Part shown: piece after piece, positions 1 through 7,999 of the stretch
How the letters are laid out: every line of letters begins with the position of its first letter
How positions within the stretch are numbered: position 1 is the stretch's first letter
Assembly: GCA_903929045.1 (NCBI GenBank)
Contig: CAIYTE010000026.1
Coordinates: 1 to 64,000, forward strand
Direction of reading: 5' to 3'
DNA length: 64,000 nucleotides
Origin: an uncultured Hyphomicrobiales bacterium
GTDB lineage: Bacteria; Pseudomonadota; Alphaproteobacteria; Rhizobiales; Xanthobacteraceae
The notes under the pieces: generated by a model
The model's database searches: none
The model's input: only the letters and a program-made list of their open reading frames with translations
Told to the model about the DNA's origin: nothing
Made by a program: the position numbers and the translations under genes

Positions 1-912
1 AGCCTCTTCCATGGTGACGACCTGGTAGCCTTCCATCGCCGCTTGCAGCGCGCAGATCGGATCGATTTCGGAGACCATGACGCGGCAGCCGGCCTGGCGC
101 AGCGAGGCGGCCGAGCCTTTGCCGACATCGCCGAAGCCGGCAACCATGGCGATCTTGCCGGACATCATGACGTCGGTGCCGCGGCGGATGCCGTCGACCA
201 GCGATTCACGGCAGCCATAGAGATTGTCGAACTTCGACTTGGTGACCGAGTCGTTGACGTTGATGGCGGGCCACAGCAGCGTGCCGGCCTTCTGCATGTC
301 GTAGAGGCGATGCACGCCGGTGGTGGTCTCTTCGGAGACGCCCTTGATGCTCTTGGCCATCTCGGAGAAGTAGCCCTTCGGCTTTTCCTTGAGCTGCTTC
401 TTCAGCAGCTTAAAGAAGATCACTTCTTCATCCGAGCCCGGCTTGTCGAGGAACGCGGTGTCGCCGTTCTCTGCGCGCAGGCCAAGGTGCACGTACATGG
501 TGGCGTCGCCGCCGTCATCGAGGATCATGTTCGGGAAGCCGCCGCCGTGCCAGTCGAACCCGCGGGCGGTGTAGTCCCAGTATTCCTCGAGGCTCTCTCC
601 CTTGACGGCGAACACCGGCACGCCGGCGGCCGCGATGGCGGCGGCGGCGTGATCCTGCGTCGAATAGATGTTGCACGACACCCAGCGCACATCGGCGCCG
701 AGCGCGACCAGCGTTTCGATCAAGACGCCGGTCTGGATCGTCATGTGCAGCGAGCCGGCGATGCGCGCGCCTTTCAGCGGCTGCTTCGGGCCGTACTCTT
801 CGCGGGTCGCCATCAGGCCCGGCATTTCGGTTTCGGCGAGCGAGAGTTCCTTGCGGCCGAAAGCGGCGAGCGAGATGTCCTTGACGATGTAGTCCTTGGC
901 AGCGGCGGTCAT
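1..912 (-). CDS. ahcY: Adenosylhomocysteinase (S-adenosyl-L-homocysteine hydrolase), 3' end cut by window edge
   Basis: The enzyme splits S-adenosylhomocysteine into adenosine and homocysteine in the cytosol, using tightly bound NAD, and so relieves product inhibition of methyltransferases. The first 304 codons are present, read leftward from an ATG at 912; the family is usually about 470 residues, so roughly a third is missing. Visible marks are the substrate-binding stretch [13 protein letters not shown], the STQDHAAAA segment, the catalytic-region [13 protein letters not shown], and the NAD-binding GFGDVGKG loop. It lies downstream of HPr on the same strand, with 130 bases between them containing a strong palindrome that may be its operator. 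Identification is secure; only the C-terminus is unseen. Confidence 0.97.
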   Translation of the reverse strand, partial: MTAAAKDYIVKDISLAAFGRKELSLAETEMPGLMATREEYGPKQPLKGARIAGSLHMTIQTGVLIETLVALGADVRWVSCNIYSTQDHAAAAIAAAGVPVFAVKGESLEEYWDYTARGFDWHGGGFPNMILDDGGDATMYVHLGLRAENGDTAFLDKPGSDEEVIFFKLLKKQLKEKPKGYFSEMAKSIKGVSEETTTGVHRLYDMQKAGTLLWPAINVNDSVTKSKFDNLYGCRESLVDGIRRGTDVMMSGKIAMVAGFGDVGKGSAASLRQAGCRVMVSEIDPICALQAAMEGYQVVTMEEA

Positions 913-981
913 GACGATCCTATCGAGCGTGTTTGGGTTACGGCCGCGCGTATAACAGGGGCCCGCAAAGGCCGCAACGCA

Positions 982-1003
982 TATATAAAGATTTCTTTAT
1001 GTA
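982..1003. promoter_or_regulatory. Candidate operator palindrome upstream of ahcY
   Basis: ATAAAGA (985-991) and TCTTTAT (994-1000) form perfect 7-base arms around a TT centre. After one mismatched pair, two more bases on each side also match, giving a nearly symmetric 22-base AT-rich site in GC-rich DNA, about 70 bases before the ahcY start. ArsR-family SahR-type regulators of methionine-cycle genes bind AT-rich palindromes in front of ahcY in Proteobacteria, so this is a reasonable candidate. The assignment to SahR is inference; the palindrome itself is directly visible. Confidence 0.5.
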
Positions 1004-1042
1004 AGGGCGGTGGCTGGGGAAGGAGTGCCGGACTGGCCGCGC

Positions 1043-1360
1043 TTATTCTTCTTCGCCGAAGCGGTTTTCGACCAGCGCCACCAGAGCGTCGAGCGCGGGC
1101 TTGGCCTGCTTGCCGGTGGCCTGGATGGTGATGGTCGTGCCGGTCGCGGCGGCCAGCATCATCAGTCCCATAATCGACGTTCCGCCGACGGTCTCGTTGC
1201 CGCGCGTGACGATGATGGCTGCGTTGAATTGCTCGGCGGTTTGCACGAATTTCGCCGAAGCGCGGGCGTGCAGGCCCTTTTTGTTGACGATCTTGACTTC
1301 GTGCGTCACGGGCACGGAGTGCTCGTCGGGGGCATCCGACGATCGCGCGGGGCCGGTCAT
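1043..1360 (-). CDS. ptsH: Phosphocarrier protein HPr of the nitrogen/regulatory PTS
   Basis: HPr relays phosphate from enzyme I to EIIA proteins. This 105-residue copy has the histidine phosphorylation site in GLHARASAKF (His31) and, 31 residues on, a serine in TSIMGLM (Ser62) at the place of the HPr-kinase target serine. Both sites are intact, consistent with the HprK encoded three genes upstream. It has an N-terminal extension of about 16 residues over the E. coli protein. Its ATG overlaps the TGA of the EIIA gene (ATGA), so the two are translationally coupled. No sugar-transporting EIIB/EIIC gene is present, which fits a purely regulatory PTS. Confidence 0.93.
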   Translation of the reverse strand: MTGPARSSDAPDEHSVPVTHEVKIVNKKGLHARASAKFVQTAEQFNAAIIVTRGNETVGGTSIMGLMMLAAATGTTITIQATGKQAKPALDALVALVENRFGEEE

Positions 1361-1758
1361 TTCCCGTTCAGAACCCGGCTGGCGATCGTACAGTATTTGC
1401 GGCCGGCCTCCTGGGCGGCGGAGACCGCGTCTTCAAGAGGGCTGGTTTCACGCACTTTTGCGAGCTTGATGAGCATCGGCAGATTGATGCCGGCGAGCAC
1501 TTCGACCTTGGGCTGGCTCATCACGGAGATCGCAAGGTTGGAAGGTGTGCCGCCGAACATGTCGGTGAGAATAGCGACGCCTTCGCCGCTGTCGACACGC
1601 TTCACCGCATCGAGAATGTTCTTTCGACATTGCTCGACGTCGTCCTCGGGGCCGATCGTAATCGCCTCGATCTGACGCTGGGGTCCAACAACGTGCTCCA
1701 GCGCTGAGCGGAACTCCGTAGCGAGCCGCCCGTGGGTAACTAAAACGAGGCCGATCAT
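1357..1758 (-). CDS. manX: PTS mannose-type EIIA component (regulatory)
   Basis: A 133-residue EIIA(Man)-fold protein beginning MIGLVLVTHG, where His9 is the expected phosphorylation site; it accepts phosphate from HPr. The reading frame extends further upstream, but ATG 1758 is chosen because a clear AGGAG lies just before it and the EIIA fold starts there. The Rossmann-like core ends in a typical GGTPSNLA and ASRVLNGK tail. It overlaps ptsH by four bases. In alphaproteobacteria such orphan EIIA proteins are regulatory rather than transport components; the gene symbol is by family convention only. Confidence 0.92.
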   Translation of the reverse strand: MIGLVLVTHGRLATEFRSALEHVVGPQRQIEAITIGPEDDVEQCRKNILDAVKRVDSGEGVAILTDMFGGTPSNLAISVMSQPKVEVLAGINLPMLIKLAKVRETSPLEDAVSAAQEAGRKYCTIASRVLNGK

Positions 1759-1991
1759 CGAGAACTCCTCGCGGGCGCTTGTGTGCGCCGCACGAATGGG
1801 GGCGCATTCACGCCCATTCGAAGCCCCATTGCAAGGGGCTTCCTCGCTATATAGTCGCTCTGTTGCACTGCGGAAAGGCGGGGCCAAAGTCAGGCTCGGA
1901 TGTCCGTTACTCGGCGGCTCGACCCTAAGCCGATATCGTTAATTTTTCAGCGGGCCGAAGGGCGCCGAAGTAGACCTCCTTGACCCGGAGG
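1759..1991 (-). promoter_or_regulatory. Leader between hprK and the EIIA gene with three hairpins
   Basis: This 233-base gap is long for an otherwise compact operon. It holds two back-to-back inverted repeats: CGAATGGG/CCCATTCG (1793-1800 with 1813-1820) and AAGCCCC/GGGGCTT (1821-1827 with 1835-1841). A third, GACCTCC/GGAGGTC (1973-1979 with 1987-1993), runs over the hprK stop codon. A TATATA stretch (1849-1854) lies just upstream of the paired hairpins in the direction of transcription. None is followed by a clean T-run, so they look more like a structured leader or processing sites than simple terminators. An internal promoter for EIIA-HPr-ahcY is plausible but unproven. Confidence 0.4.
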
Positions 1992-2447
1992 TCAATCGTT
2001 GCCGGGCATTGTCCTCACATAAGCCAACACCAGCGGCAGGGCGGCCATTCCCGCAGCGACCGAAAGCCGCGGCAGGCTAATGCCTGAAATCACGGTCTTT
2101 TCCGCTGCATCGGGGGGCATCCGATCGGCATCCGGGGCCGCCAGATCGACCACGAGCCCGACCGTGGCGACCGGCTCAAAGGGCAGGTGGCGGATGCCCA
2201 GGCCGTAAATTTCGATCAGGCCGGACAGGGTCGGGGCCGGGCGGACCAGCAGCCGGCCACCGCACGCCTCGACCAGTGCGCGGTCGTCGACTACCAGCCG
2301 GGCAAAAGGCAGCACGCCCCGTTCGGCGGCCTGCAGCAATTCCCAGCTCAGTTTCGATTTGCCCGTGCCCGAGGCGCCGCGGATCAGAACCGCCTTGGCG
2401 CCGATCAGAACAGCCGAGGCGTGGATGGTGGAAGAGGTATCAGACAT
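1992..2447 (-). CDS. hprK: HPr kinase/phosphorylase, short alphaproteobacterial form
   Basis: The enzyme phosphorylates and dephosphorylates the regulatory serine of HPr, coupling PTS state to metabolic signals. The 151-residue product starts MSDTSSTIHAS. It has a P-loop GASGTGKS at residues 24-31 and a strand-loop VVDDRALVE typical of the HprK catalytic domain. The N-terminal regulatory domain of Gram-positive HprK (about 310 residues) is absent, as usual in Rhizobiales. ATG 2447 is chosen over the in-frame start at 2474 because family members begin right before the STxHAS motif. It sits between chvG and the EIIA gene, the conserved order of this order of bacteria. Confidence 0.92.
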   Translation of the reverse strand: MSDTSSTIHASAVLIGAKAVLIRGASGTGKSKLSWELLQAAERGVLPFARLVVDDRALVEACGGRLLVRPAPTLSGLIEIYGLGIRHLPFEPVATVGLVVDLAAPDADRMPPDAAEKTVISGISLPRLSVAAGMAALPLVLAYVRTMPGND

Positions 2448-2468
2448 GCGAGGCACACTTCCGCATCC

Positions 2469-2541
2469 GCTCATTCCCGCGCAAGCGGGAATCCAGTTTT
2501 TTATTCAGATGGGTCCCCGCTTTCGCGGGGCCGAGCGGAGG
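2469..2541. repeat. Paired-hairpin intergenic repeat, copy 1
   Basis: Two facing hairpins, CATTCCCGC..GCGGGAAT-CCAG and TGGGT-CCCCGC..GCGGGG, are separated by a short T-rich spacer. They fill the gap between hprK and the chvG stop. Outer ends resemble TCATTCC and inner ends CCAG/TGGGT, matching the other copies listed here. Confidence 0.8.
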
Positions 2542-2545
2542 AAGA

Positions 2546-4342
2546 TTACATCGCCGGCAGGCGCACGATGAAGCGGGCGCCGAGAACGCGCAGCTCTTCA
2601 CCGGCCGCGCCCGGCGCCGTGCGGTTTTCGACCCGGATCGAGCCGCCATGTGCTTCGACGATCTGCTTGGTGATCGACAGGCCGAGGCCGGAGTTCTGGC
2701 CGAAGCCCTGATGCGGCCGGTCGGTGTAGAAGCGCTCGAAGATCTTCTCGAAGGCGTCGGGCGGCACGCCCGGTCCGTCGTCATCGACCACGATCTCGAC
2801 GTCGTTTTTCAGTTTGCGGCAGGTGACGCGCACGGTGCCGCCCGCGGGCGAAAACGAGCGCGCATTGTCGACGAGATTGCTGACGACCTGACCGAGCCGC
2901 GAGTCATGGCCCGGGACTTTGAAGTCGCGGGTGATGTTGCCTTCAAAGGCGAGAGACACCTTCACGTCGGTGTTCGACACTTCGTTGGCGGCCTTCACCA
3001 GCGCATCGAGCAGGCTGGCCAGATCGACAGTGGCGACCTCCTGACGCTGCAATTCGGCGTCGAGGCGGCTGGCGTCCGAAATATCGGTAATAAGGCGGTC
3101 GAGCCGCTTCACGTCGTGCTCGATGACGTCGAGCAGCCGTTTGCGGTTGGCGTCGGTCTTCGCCATCGGCAGGGTTTCGACCGCAGAGCGCAGCGACGTC
3201 AGCGGATTTTTCAGCTCATGCGACACGTCGGCCGCGAAGCTCTCGATGGCTTCGATACGGCTGTAGAGCGCACCGGTCATGTCACGCAGGGCGCCGGACA
3301 GATGGCCGATCTCGTCGCGCCGCCGCGTGAAGTCGGGAATTTCGACACGGGTGCGAATGCGGCGGCGGACACGCTCGGCGCCTTCCGCCAGGCGGCGCAC
3401 GGGGCCGGCAATCGTGCCGGCCAGCAGGATTGACAGCACCACCATGACGCCGGCGGCGACGAGAAACACTTTGACGATGGCGAGGCGCTCGGCTTCCACC
3501 ATGTCGTCGATGTCGGCGCCTTGGGTCGACAGCATCAGCGCGCCGCGCACGGCGCGGAAACGTTGCACGGGGACGGCGACGGACACGATGACTTCGCCGC
3601 GGTCGTTGATGCGCACCTGGCTCGCATGCAGGCCGCTCAGCGCGCCGCTCACTTCCGGATAGCCTTTGCCGTTCTCGGGTCCGAGCTCCTTGTAGAGCGG
3701 AAGATCGCCGCGGCCGAGCCAGCGGCGCATGGCGATAAAGCTGCGCTCCATCAGGCCCGGCTGCTCGGCCGTTGGCGAAGGCAGATCGAAGCGCAGAACA
3801 TCGCCGCGGCCGTACAGATTGCGGCTGTCGAGGATCAGCACGCCGTCGCGGTCATAGATGCGCGCGCGCGTATTGGTCGGCGAGACGAGGCGGCGCAGCA
3901 CCGGCGCGACGCGCTCGGGATTGATCGGGAATTCGATGCCGGACAATTGATCGTCGGAGGGGCCGTAGCTTTCACCCGCCTGCAATTCCAGCAAACGATC
4001 GGGATCGATGGTGATGGAGTCGGTTTCGACCGTGGCGGAGGCGGCAATGGCGCCGGCGATGATCTCGCTTTGCACCAGCAAGCTCTGCACGCGCGCATCG
4101 ATTAGGCCGGCGCGGAACTGCGAGAGATAGAGCACGCCGGCCAGCAGCGCCATCAAACCGGTGAGGTTGAGAAAGACGATGCGGCGCGTCAGGCTGGAGA
4201 AGCTCAGCGCAACGAAGAACTGCCAGATGAAGCTGATGAAGCGGCGCACGCCGCGCCGGCGGCGCGGCGGCAAAGCCGTGCCGCCGCGTGCGGCTTCGGC
4301 TTCTTTTTCTTTTGCCTGGATTTCCGCGGTTCGATCGAGCAC
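2546..4342 (-). CDS. chvG: Sensor histidine kinase ChvG (ExoS type)
   Basis: Membrane sensor kinase that phosphorylates ChvI; in rhizobia, Agrobacterium and Brucella (BvrS) it controls envelope, exopolysaccharide and acid/host responses. The 598 residues read as a basic cytoplasmic N-terminus, membrane segment about 54-76, periplasmic sensor about 78-288, second membrane segment about 289-313 and HAMP. These are followed by a HisKA domain with His375 in ADVSHELKNP, then the N box NLVDNARSF, DDGPGVP and GLGLSITKQ of the ATPase domain. Length agrees with the family. It follows chvI after 77 bases and precedes hprK, the standard rhizobial order. Function is well supported. Confidence 0.95.
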   Translation of the reverse strand: MLDRTAEIQAKEKEAEAARGGTALPPRRRRGVRRFISFIWQFFVALSFSSLTRRIVFLNLTGLMALLAGVLYLSQFRAGLIDARVQSLLVQSEIIAGAIAASATVETDSITIDPDRLLELQAGESYGPSDDQLSGIEFPINPERVAPVLRRLVSPTNTRARIYDRDGVLILDSRNLYGRGDVLRFDLPSPTAEQPGLMERSFIAMRRWLGRGDLPLYKELGPENGKGYPEVSGALSGLHASQVRINDRGEVIVSVAVPVQRFRAVRGALMLSTQGADIDDMVEAERLAIVKVFLVAAGVMVVLSILLAGTIAGPVRRLAEGAERVRRRIRTRVEIPDFTRRRDEIGHLSGALRDMTGALYSRIEAIESFAADVSHELKNPLTSLRSAVETLPMAKTDANRKRLLDVIEHDVKRLDRLITDISDASRLDAELQRQEVATVDLASLLDALVKAANEVSNTDVKVSLAFEGNITRDFKVPGHDSRLGQVVSNLVDNARSFSPAGGTVRVTCRKLKNDVEIVVDDDGPGVPPDAFEKIFERFYTDRPHQGFGQNSGLGLSITKQIVEAHGGSIRVENRTAPGAAGEELRVLGARFIVRLPAM

Positions 4343-4419
4343 GTCGTTGATCCAGCCCGTTGATCAGTCCCGGAGCTTACCGCATTTCGTTATCGCCGGC
4401 GCGTGCGGCCGAACGGCGA

Positions 4420-5121
4420 TTACGCTTCCTTGAAACGATAGCCGACGCCGTACAGCGTCTCGATCATTTCGAAGTCGTCGTCGACAACCTTGAACTTCTT
4501 GCGCAGGCGCTTGATGTGGCTGTCGATGGTGCGGTCATCGACATAGACCTGGTCGTCGTAAGCCGCATCCATTAGCGCGTTGCGGCTCTTCACGACGCCG
4601 GGACGGGTGGCGAGCGCCTGGAGGATGAGAAACTCGGTCACCGTGAGGGTCACCGGATCGCTCTTCCAGGTGCAGGTGTGCCGTTCCGGGTCCATGCGCA
4701 ACTGGCCGCGCTCGAGCGCCTTGGCGTCGTTCTCCTTCGGCGTCAGCGTCGGATCCTTCGGACTGGCGCGGCGCAGCACCGCCTTGACGCGCTCGACCAG
4801 CAGGCGCTGCGAGAACGGTTTGCGGATGAAATCGTCGGCGCCCATCTTGAGACCGAACATCTCGTCGATTTCCTCGTCCTTCGACGTCAGGAAGATCACC
4901 GGCATGTCGGACTTCTGGCGCAGGCGGCGCAGCGTCTCCATGCCGTCCATGCGCGGCATCTTGATGTCCAGGATGGCGAGATCCGGCGGCGAGGTCTTGA
5001 AGCCGTCGAGGGCGGAGGCGCCATCGGTATAGGTCATGATGCGATAGCCCTCGGATTCGAGCGCCATCGACACGGACGTAAGGATGTTGCGGTCATCGTC
5101 GACGAGAGCGATTGTTGGCAT
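4420..5121 (-). CDS. chvI: Response regulator ChvI, OmpR/PhoB family
   Basis: DNA-binding partner of ChvG. The receiver domain (residues about 1-120) has the acidic pair in LVDDDR, the phosphoacceptor Asp52 in [12 protein letters not shown], the conserved Thr in FLTSK and Lys in IRKPF. A winged-helix domain follows, with LTVTEFLIL and the C-terminal TLYGVGYRF that marks OmpR-type regulators. At 233 residues it is of usual family length. It is first in the minus-strand run chvI-chvG-hprK-EIIA-HPr-ahcY and is divergent from the HugZ-like gene across 162 bases that must hold its promoter. Confidence 0.96.
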   Translation of the reverse strand: MPTIALVDDDRNILTSVSMALESEGYRIMTYTDGASALDGFKTSPPDLAILDIKMPRMDGMETLRRLRQKSDMPVIFLTSKDEEIDEMFGLKMGADDFIRKPFSQRLLVERVKAVLRRASPKDPTLTPKENDAKALERGQLRMDPERHTCTWKSDPVTLTVTEFLILQALATRPGVVKSRNALMDAAYDDQVYVDDRTIDSHIKRLRKKFKVVDDDFEMIETLYGVGYRFKEA

Positions 5122-5283
5122 AGAGCCCCTCTAAATGCGTCGTCTGAAAAGTGTTGCGTGACGGCCCGCGAAGTCTGAAGCCGGGAACTTGCCCAGTTTG
5201 AAGCCCAGAAACAGGGTCCGAAATGTGGCCTCTTTGCAACAACTATGTGATTCTGTAGCGAATTCAACCCCAAAGCCGCGGTT

Positions 5284-6042
5284 ATGGCCCGCCGCCCTTT
5301 GATCGCCGGACGCCTCCCCATGAAACAAGACGCCAATTTTGACCCCAAACGCGCAGCCAGAAAGTTGCTGCGCGAGGGCCGTTCCGGCGCGCTGGCGACA
5401 CTCATGCCAAGTGCCGGCGACCCTTATTGTTCCCTGGTCAATGTCGCGACCGACATCGCGGGGGCGCCGCTGCTGCTGCTGTCGATGCTGGCGCTTCACA
5501 CCAAAAATCTGCTCGCCGACGGCCGCGTGTCGCTGATGCTGGACGAGCGCAAAGAGGGCGACCCGCTGCAAGGCGCGCGGATCATGCTGTCGGGGATCTG
5601 CGCGAAGACGAGCGAGCCTTCGGCCGCGAGCGCTTACCTGCGTCGTCATCCGGAAGCCGAGCAGTTCGCGAGTTTCCGGGATTTTGGATTTTACAGGATC
5701 GAAATAACCCGCGCGCATCTGGTGGCCGGCTTCGGCCGCATCGTTGATCTTGCCCCTGCCGATATTCTCACCGACGTGTCCGACGCGCAGCAACTGATCG
5801 ATGCCGAGGCCGGCGTCATTGAACACATGAATGCCGATCACGCCGAGGCGTGCCTTCTCTACGCCACCAAACTGCTCGGCGCGTCCGATGGCGATTGGCG
5901 CTGCGCCGGCATCGACCCGGACGGCATCGAGTTGCAAAACGGCCGCACCGCGTTGCGTCTGCCGTTTCCGCAGCGCATCACCGCGCCGGGGCCGTTGCGC
6001 GCGGTGCTCAAGCAGTTGGCGGAACAGGCACGGTCCCGCTAA
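5284..6042 (+). CDS. HugZ-like FMN-binding split-barrel protein with C-terminal DUF2470 domain
   Basis: Residues about 20-160 form a pyridoxamine-5'-phosphate-oxidase-like split barrel (LREGRSGALATL, PYCSLVNVATD, DGRVSLML). The C-terminal part, with MNADHAEACLLYATK and GIDPDGIEL, is a DUF2470-type domain. This arrangement is that of HugZ/HutZ-related heme-utilisation or general flavin-binding proteins. The 252-residue frame starts at ATG 5284; a second ATG at 5320 (MKQDANF) is equally possible because neither has a convincing ribosome site. No heme uptake genes lie nearby, so a heme role is only a family-level suggestion. It is one of three genes interposed between chvI and pckA. Confidence 0.82.
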   Translation: MARRPLIAGRLPMKQDANFDPKRAARKLLREGRSGALATLMPSAGDPYCSLVNVATDIAGAPLLLLSMLALHTKNLLADGRVSLMLDERKEGDPLQGARIMLSGICAKTSEPSAASAYLRRHPEAEQFASFRDFGFYRIEITRAHLVAGFGRIVDLAPADILTDVSDAQQLIDAEAGVIEHMNADHAEACLLYATKLLGASDGDWRCAGIDPDGIELQNGRTALRLPFPQRITAPGPLRAVLKQLAEQARSR

Positions 6043-6083
6043 GCTGCGAACAGGGGCCACGAAGAAAATACCGGGAGAGATGG

Positions 6084-6839
6084 ATGAGGGCATTCTGGCG
6101 CGCCGCGCTTGTGGCGCTGACGGCAGGTTTTGCGCAGCAAGCTGCTGCCGCGGATATCAAAGTGATCTGCATTCCTGCGTGGAAGTCATCCTTCGAGACG
6201 CTGCTGCCGCAGTTCGAGCGCGAGACCGGCCACAAGGTCACGGTGCGCTACGGGATTTTTCCCGATCAAAAGAGCCAGCTTGAATCCGGCGACTTCGATG
6301 TCGCGCTCTTTGCCGCGCCTCAGGTTGACGATCTCATCAAGCGCGGCACTTTGGCGACCGGATGGAAAACCGATATCGCGCGCACCAGCATTGGCGTGGC
6401 TGTGAAAAGCGGCGCGCCGAAGCCCGACATCAAGGATGAAGCGGCCTTCAAGAGCACGCTGCTGGCGGCGAAGTCGATCACCTACACCAAGCAGAGCCAG
6501 ACAGGCGTCTACCTGACGAAGCAGCTTGAACGCATCGGCCTGATGGAGGCGATCAAGGACAAGCTCATTCTTCAGCCCGGTGGCGCCATGACGACGCCGG
6601 CGGTTGCGAAAGGCGAGGCCGAACTCGGCATTGTTCTGGTCAGCGACATTCTCGGCACGCCCGGTGTCGATCTGGTGGGTCCGATACCGGATAGCTTGCA
6701 GAACTACGTCCTGCAGTCTGCCGGCCTCAGCGCGAGCGCAAAGCAGCCCGCCGCCGGTGCTGCGTTCATCCGGTTTCTGTCCAGCCCTGCGGCCGGCGCG
6801 GTTTTCAAAGCCAAGGGTTTGGAACCGACGCCGCGGTAA
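6084..6839 (+). CDS. Periplasmic solute-binding protein, molybdate-binding-like (SBP_bac_11 fold)
   Basis: The 251-residue secreted protein starts MRAFWRAALVALTAGF, with a signal peptide ending near AQQAAA. Start ATG 6084 follows a purine-rich GGGAGAGA. The body has the two-lobe pattern of the ModA-like family: LLPQFERETGHKVTV, FDVALFAAP, SGAPKPDI, AELGIVLVSDIL and DLVGPIPDSLQNY. No ABC permease or ATPase is adjacent, so it is an orphan; molybdate as ligand is not supported by context. It is clearly homologous to the protein at 46196-46945 (shared KSGAPKPDI/RKGAPKPDI and LVGP-P-D--Q-Y). Both are followed by a secreted alpha/beta hydrolase. Confidence 0.82.
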   Translation: MRAFWRAALVALTAGFAQQAAAADIKVICIPAWKSSFETLLPQFERETGHKVTVRYGIFPDQKSQLESGDFDVALFAAPQVDDLIKRGTLATGWKTDIARTSIGVAVKSGAPKPDIKDEAAFKSTLLAAKSITYTKQSQTGVYLTKQLERIGLMEAIKDKLILQPGGAMTTPAVAKGEAELGIVLVSDILGTPGVDLVGPIPDSLQNYVLQSAGLSASAKQPAAGAAFIRFLSSPAAGAVFKAKGLEPTPR

Positions 6840-6925
6840 AAGTGGCGGCCCATCGCGCCCACCAATGGCGCGATGGCCGCGGATTTGTCAGACTTCAATC
6901 AACAAAAAAACTCAGGGAGGCGACG

Positions 6926-7939
6926 ATGCGAAAATTTCTAGCGATAGCAATCTTGTGCGCGACAGCAGGGCTGGCTTCGGCCGCCGAGCCGATCGCGCTA
7001 CGCGACATGGGCTCGTTCCACATCGGCGGCCGTGTCGTCGAGATCACCGGCAAGCCGGTGAAGGAGGTCGTGTTCACGCCGGGCGGCGTGCCGGCCAAGG
7101 TCGATCCCAACGGCAACTATCAAGTCGAGCAGATGTACGTTCAGTACTTCCTGCCGCAAAACAAAAAGGGAAAGCTGCCGTTGCTGCTCTGGCACGGCGG
7201 CGGCCTCACGGCCGTCACCTACGAAACCAAACCCGACGGCCAGCCGGGCTGGCTCAATTATTTCATCCGCGCCGGATGGGACACCTACATCTCCGATGCC
7301 ATGGAGCGCGGCCGTTCCGGCTGGAGCAGCACGTTCAAGGGTGAGGCCATCGAGTTGCCGTTCGGCGATCCGTGGGAGCGTTTTCGCATCGGGCCGATCG
7401 GTTCGTGGAATGACGACAACGCCAAGCGGGCGACGTTTCCTGGCGCGCAATTCCCGATCGATGCCTATCCGCAATTCATGAAGCAGGGCGTTCCGCGCTG
7501 GGTCACGACCGACGAGGAAATCATCAAGGCCTACATCGCGCTGGTCGATAAAATCTGTCCGTGCATTGTGCTGGTGCACAGTCAGTCCGGCACCTTCGGT
7601 TACAGGGTGCTCGAGGCACGGCCCGACAAGGTGAAGGCGCTCGTCGCCATTGAGCCGACCCTTGCGGGCGACAAGAACAAGATTGCTTCGGTGAAAGGCA
7701 CGCCGATCCTCACCATCATCGGCGACAACGCCAAGGATCACCCGCGCTGGAAGAACATCCGGCAGCATAGCGTCGGTTATTCGGAAGCGTTCAAGGCGGC
7801 GGGCGGCGACTTCACGCTCGTCGATCTGCCGGACGCCGGCCTCAAGGGCAATTCGCACTTGATGATGATGGACAAGAACTCGGATCAGATCGCGGCGATG
7901 ATCCAGAAATGGCTCACCGACAAAGGTTTCACCAACTAG
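6926..7939 (+). CDS. Secreted alpha/beta-fold hydrolase (esterase-like)
   Basis: The 337-residue product has a signal peptide MRKFLAIAILCATAGLASA and an alpha/beta-hydrolase body. The oxyanion-region motif is LLLWHGGGLT, and the nucleophile elbow is VLVHSQSGTFGY, with Ser as nucleophile. A late strand TPILTIIGDNAKDHP is followed by a histidine in KGNSHLMMMD. ATG 6926 is preceded by CAGGGAGG. The protein is longer than minimal esterases, with an N-terminal beta-rich insert (FHIGGRVVEITGKPV). Substrate is unknown. It lies 86 bases after the solute-binding gene and is followed by a strong terminator, so the two probably form one transcript. Confidence 0.8.
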   Translation: MRKFLAIAILCATAGLASAAEPIALRDMGSFHIGGRVVEITGKPVKEVVFTPGGVPAKVDPNGNYQVEQMYVQYFLPQNKKGKLPLLLWHGGGLTAVTYETKPDGQPGWLNYFIRAGWDTYISDAMERGRSGWSSTFKGEAIELPFGDPWERFRIGPIGSWNDDNAKRATFPGAQFPIDAYPQFMKQGVPRWVTTDEEIIKAYIALVDKICPCIVLVHSQSGTFGYRVLEARPDKVKALVAIEPTLAGDKNKIASVKGTPILTIIGDNAKDHPRWKNIRQHSVGYSEAFKAAGGDFTLVDLPDAGLKGNSHLMMMDKNSDQIAAMIQKWLTDKGFTN

Positions 7940-7968
7940 CTTTTGCTGCGTTGCAGCATCAAGCTCTC

Positions 7969-7999
7969 ACCGGCGGCCGCGAGGCCGCCGGTTGTTTTT
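7969..7999 (+). terminator. Rho-independent terminator after the hydrolase gene
   Basis: ACCGGCGGCC (7969-7978) and GGCCGCCGGT (7983-7992) make a perfect 10-base stem with a GCGA loop, followed by TGTTTTT. Confidence 0.85.

Noticed and set aside
913-1042. S-adenosylmethionine or S-adenosylhomocysteine riboswitch before ahcY
   Set aside because: Only 130 bases, dominated by a DNA-type palindrome; no arrangement of helices matching known SAM-II or SAH riboswitches could be traced by eye.
6084-6839. Molybdate transporter subunit ModA
   Set aside because: Fold is ModA-like, but there is no modB/modC neighbour and no molybdenum-related context for either paralogue, so only a generic binding-protein name is justified.
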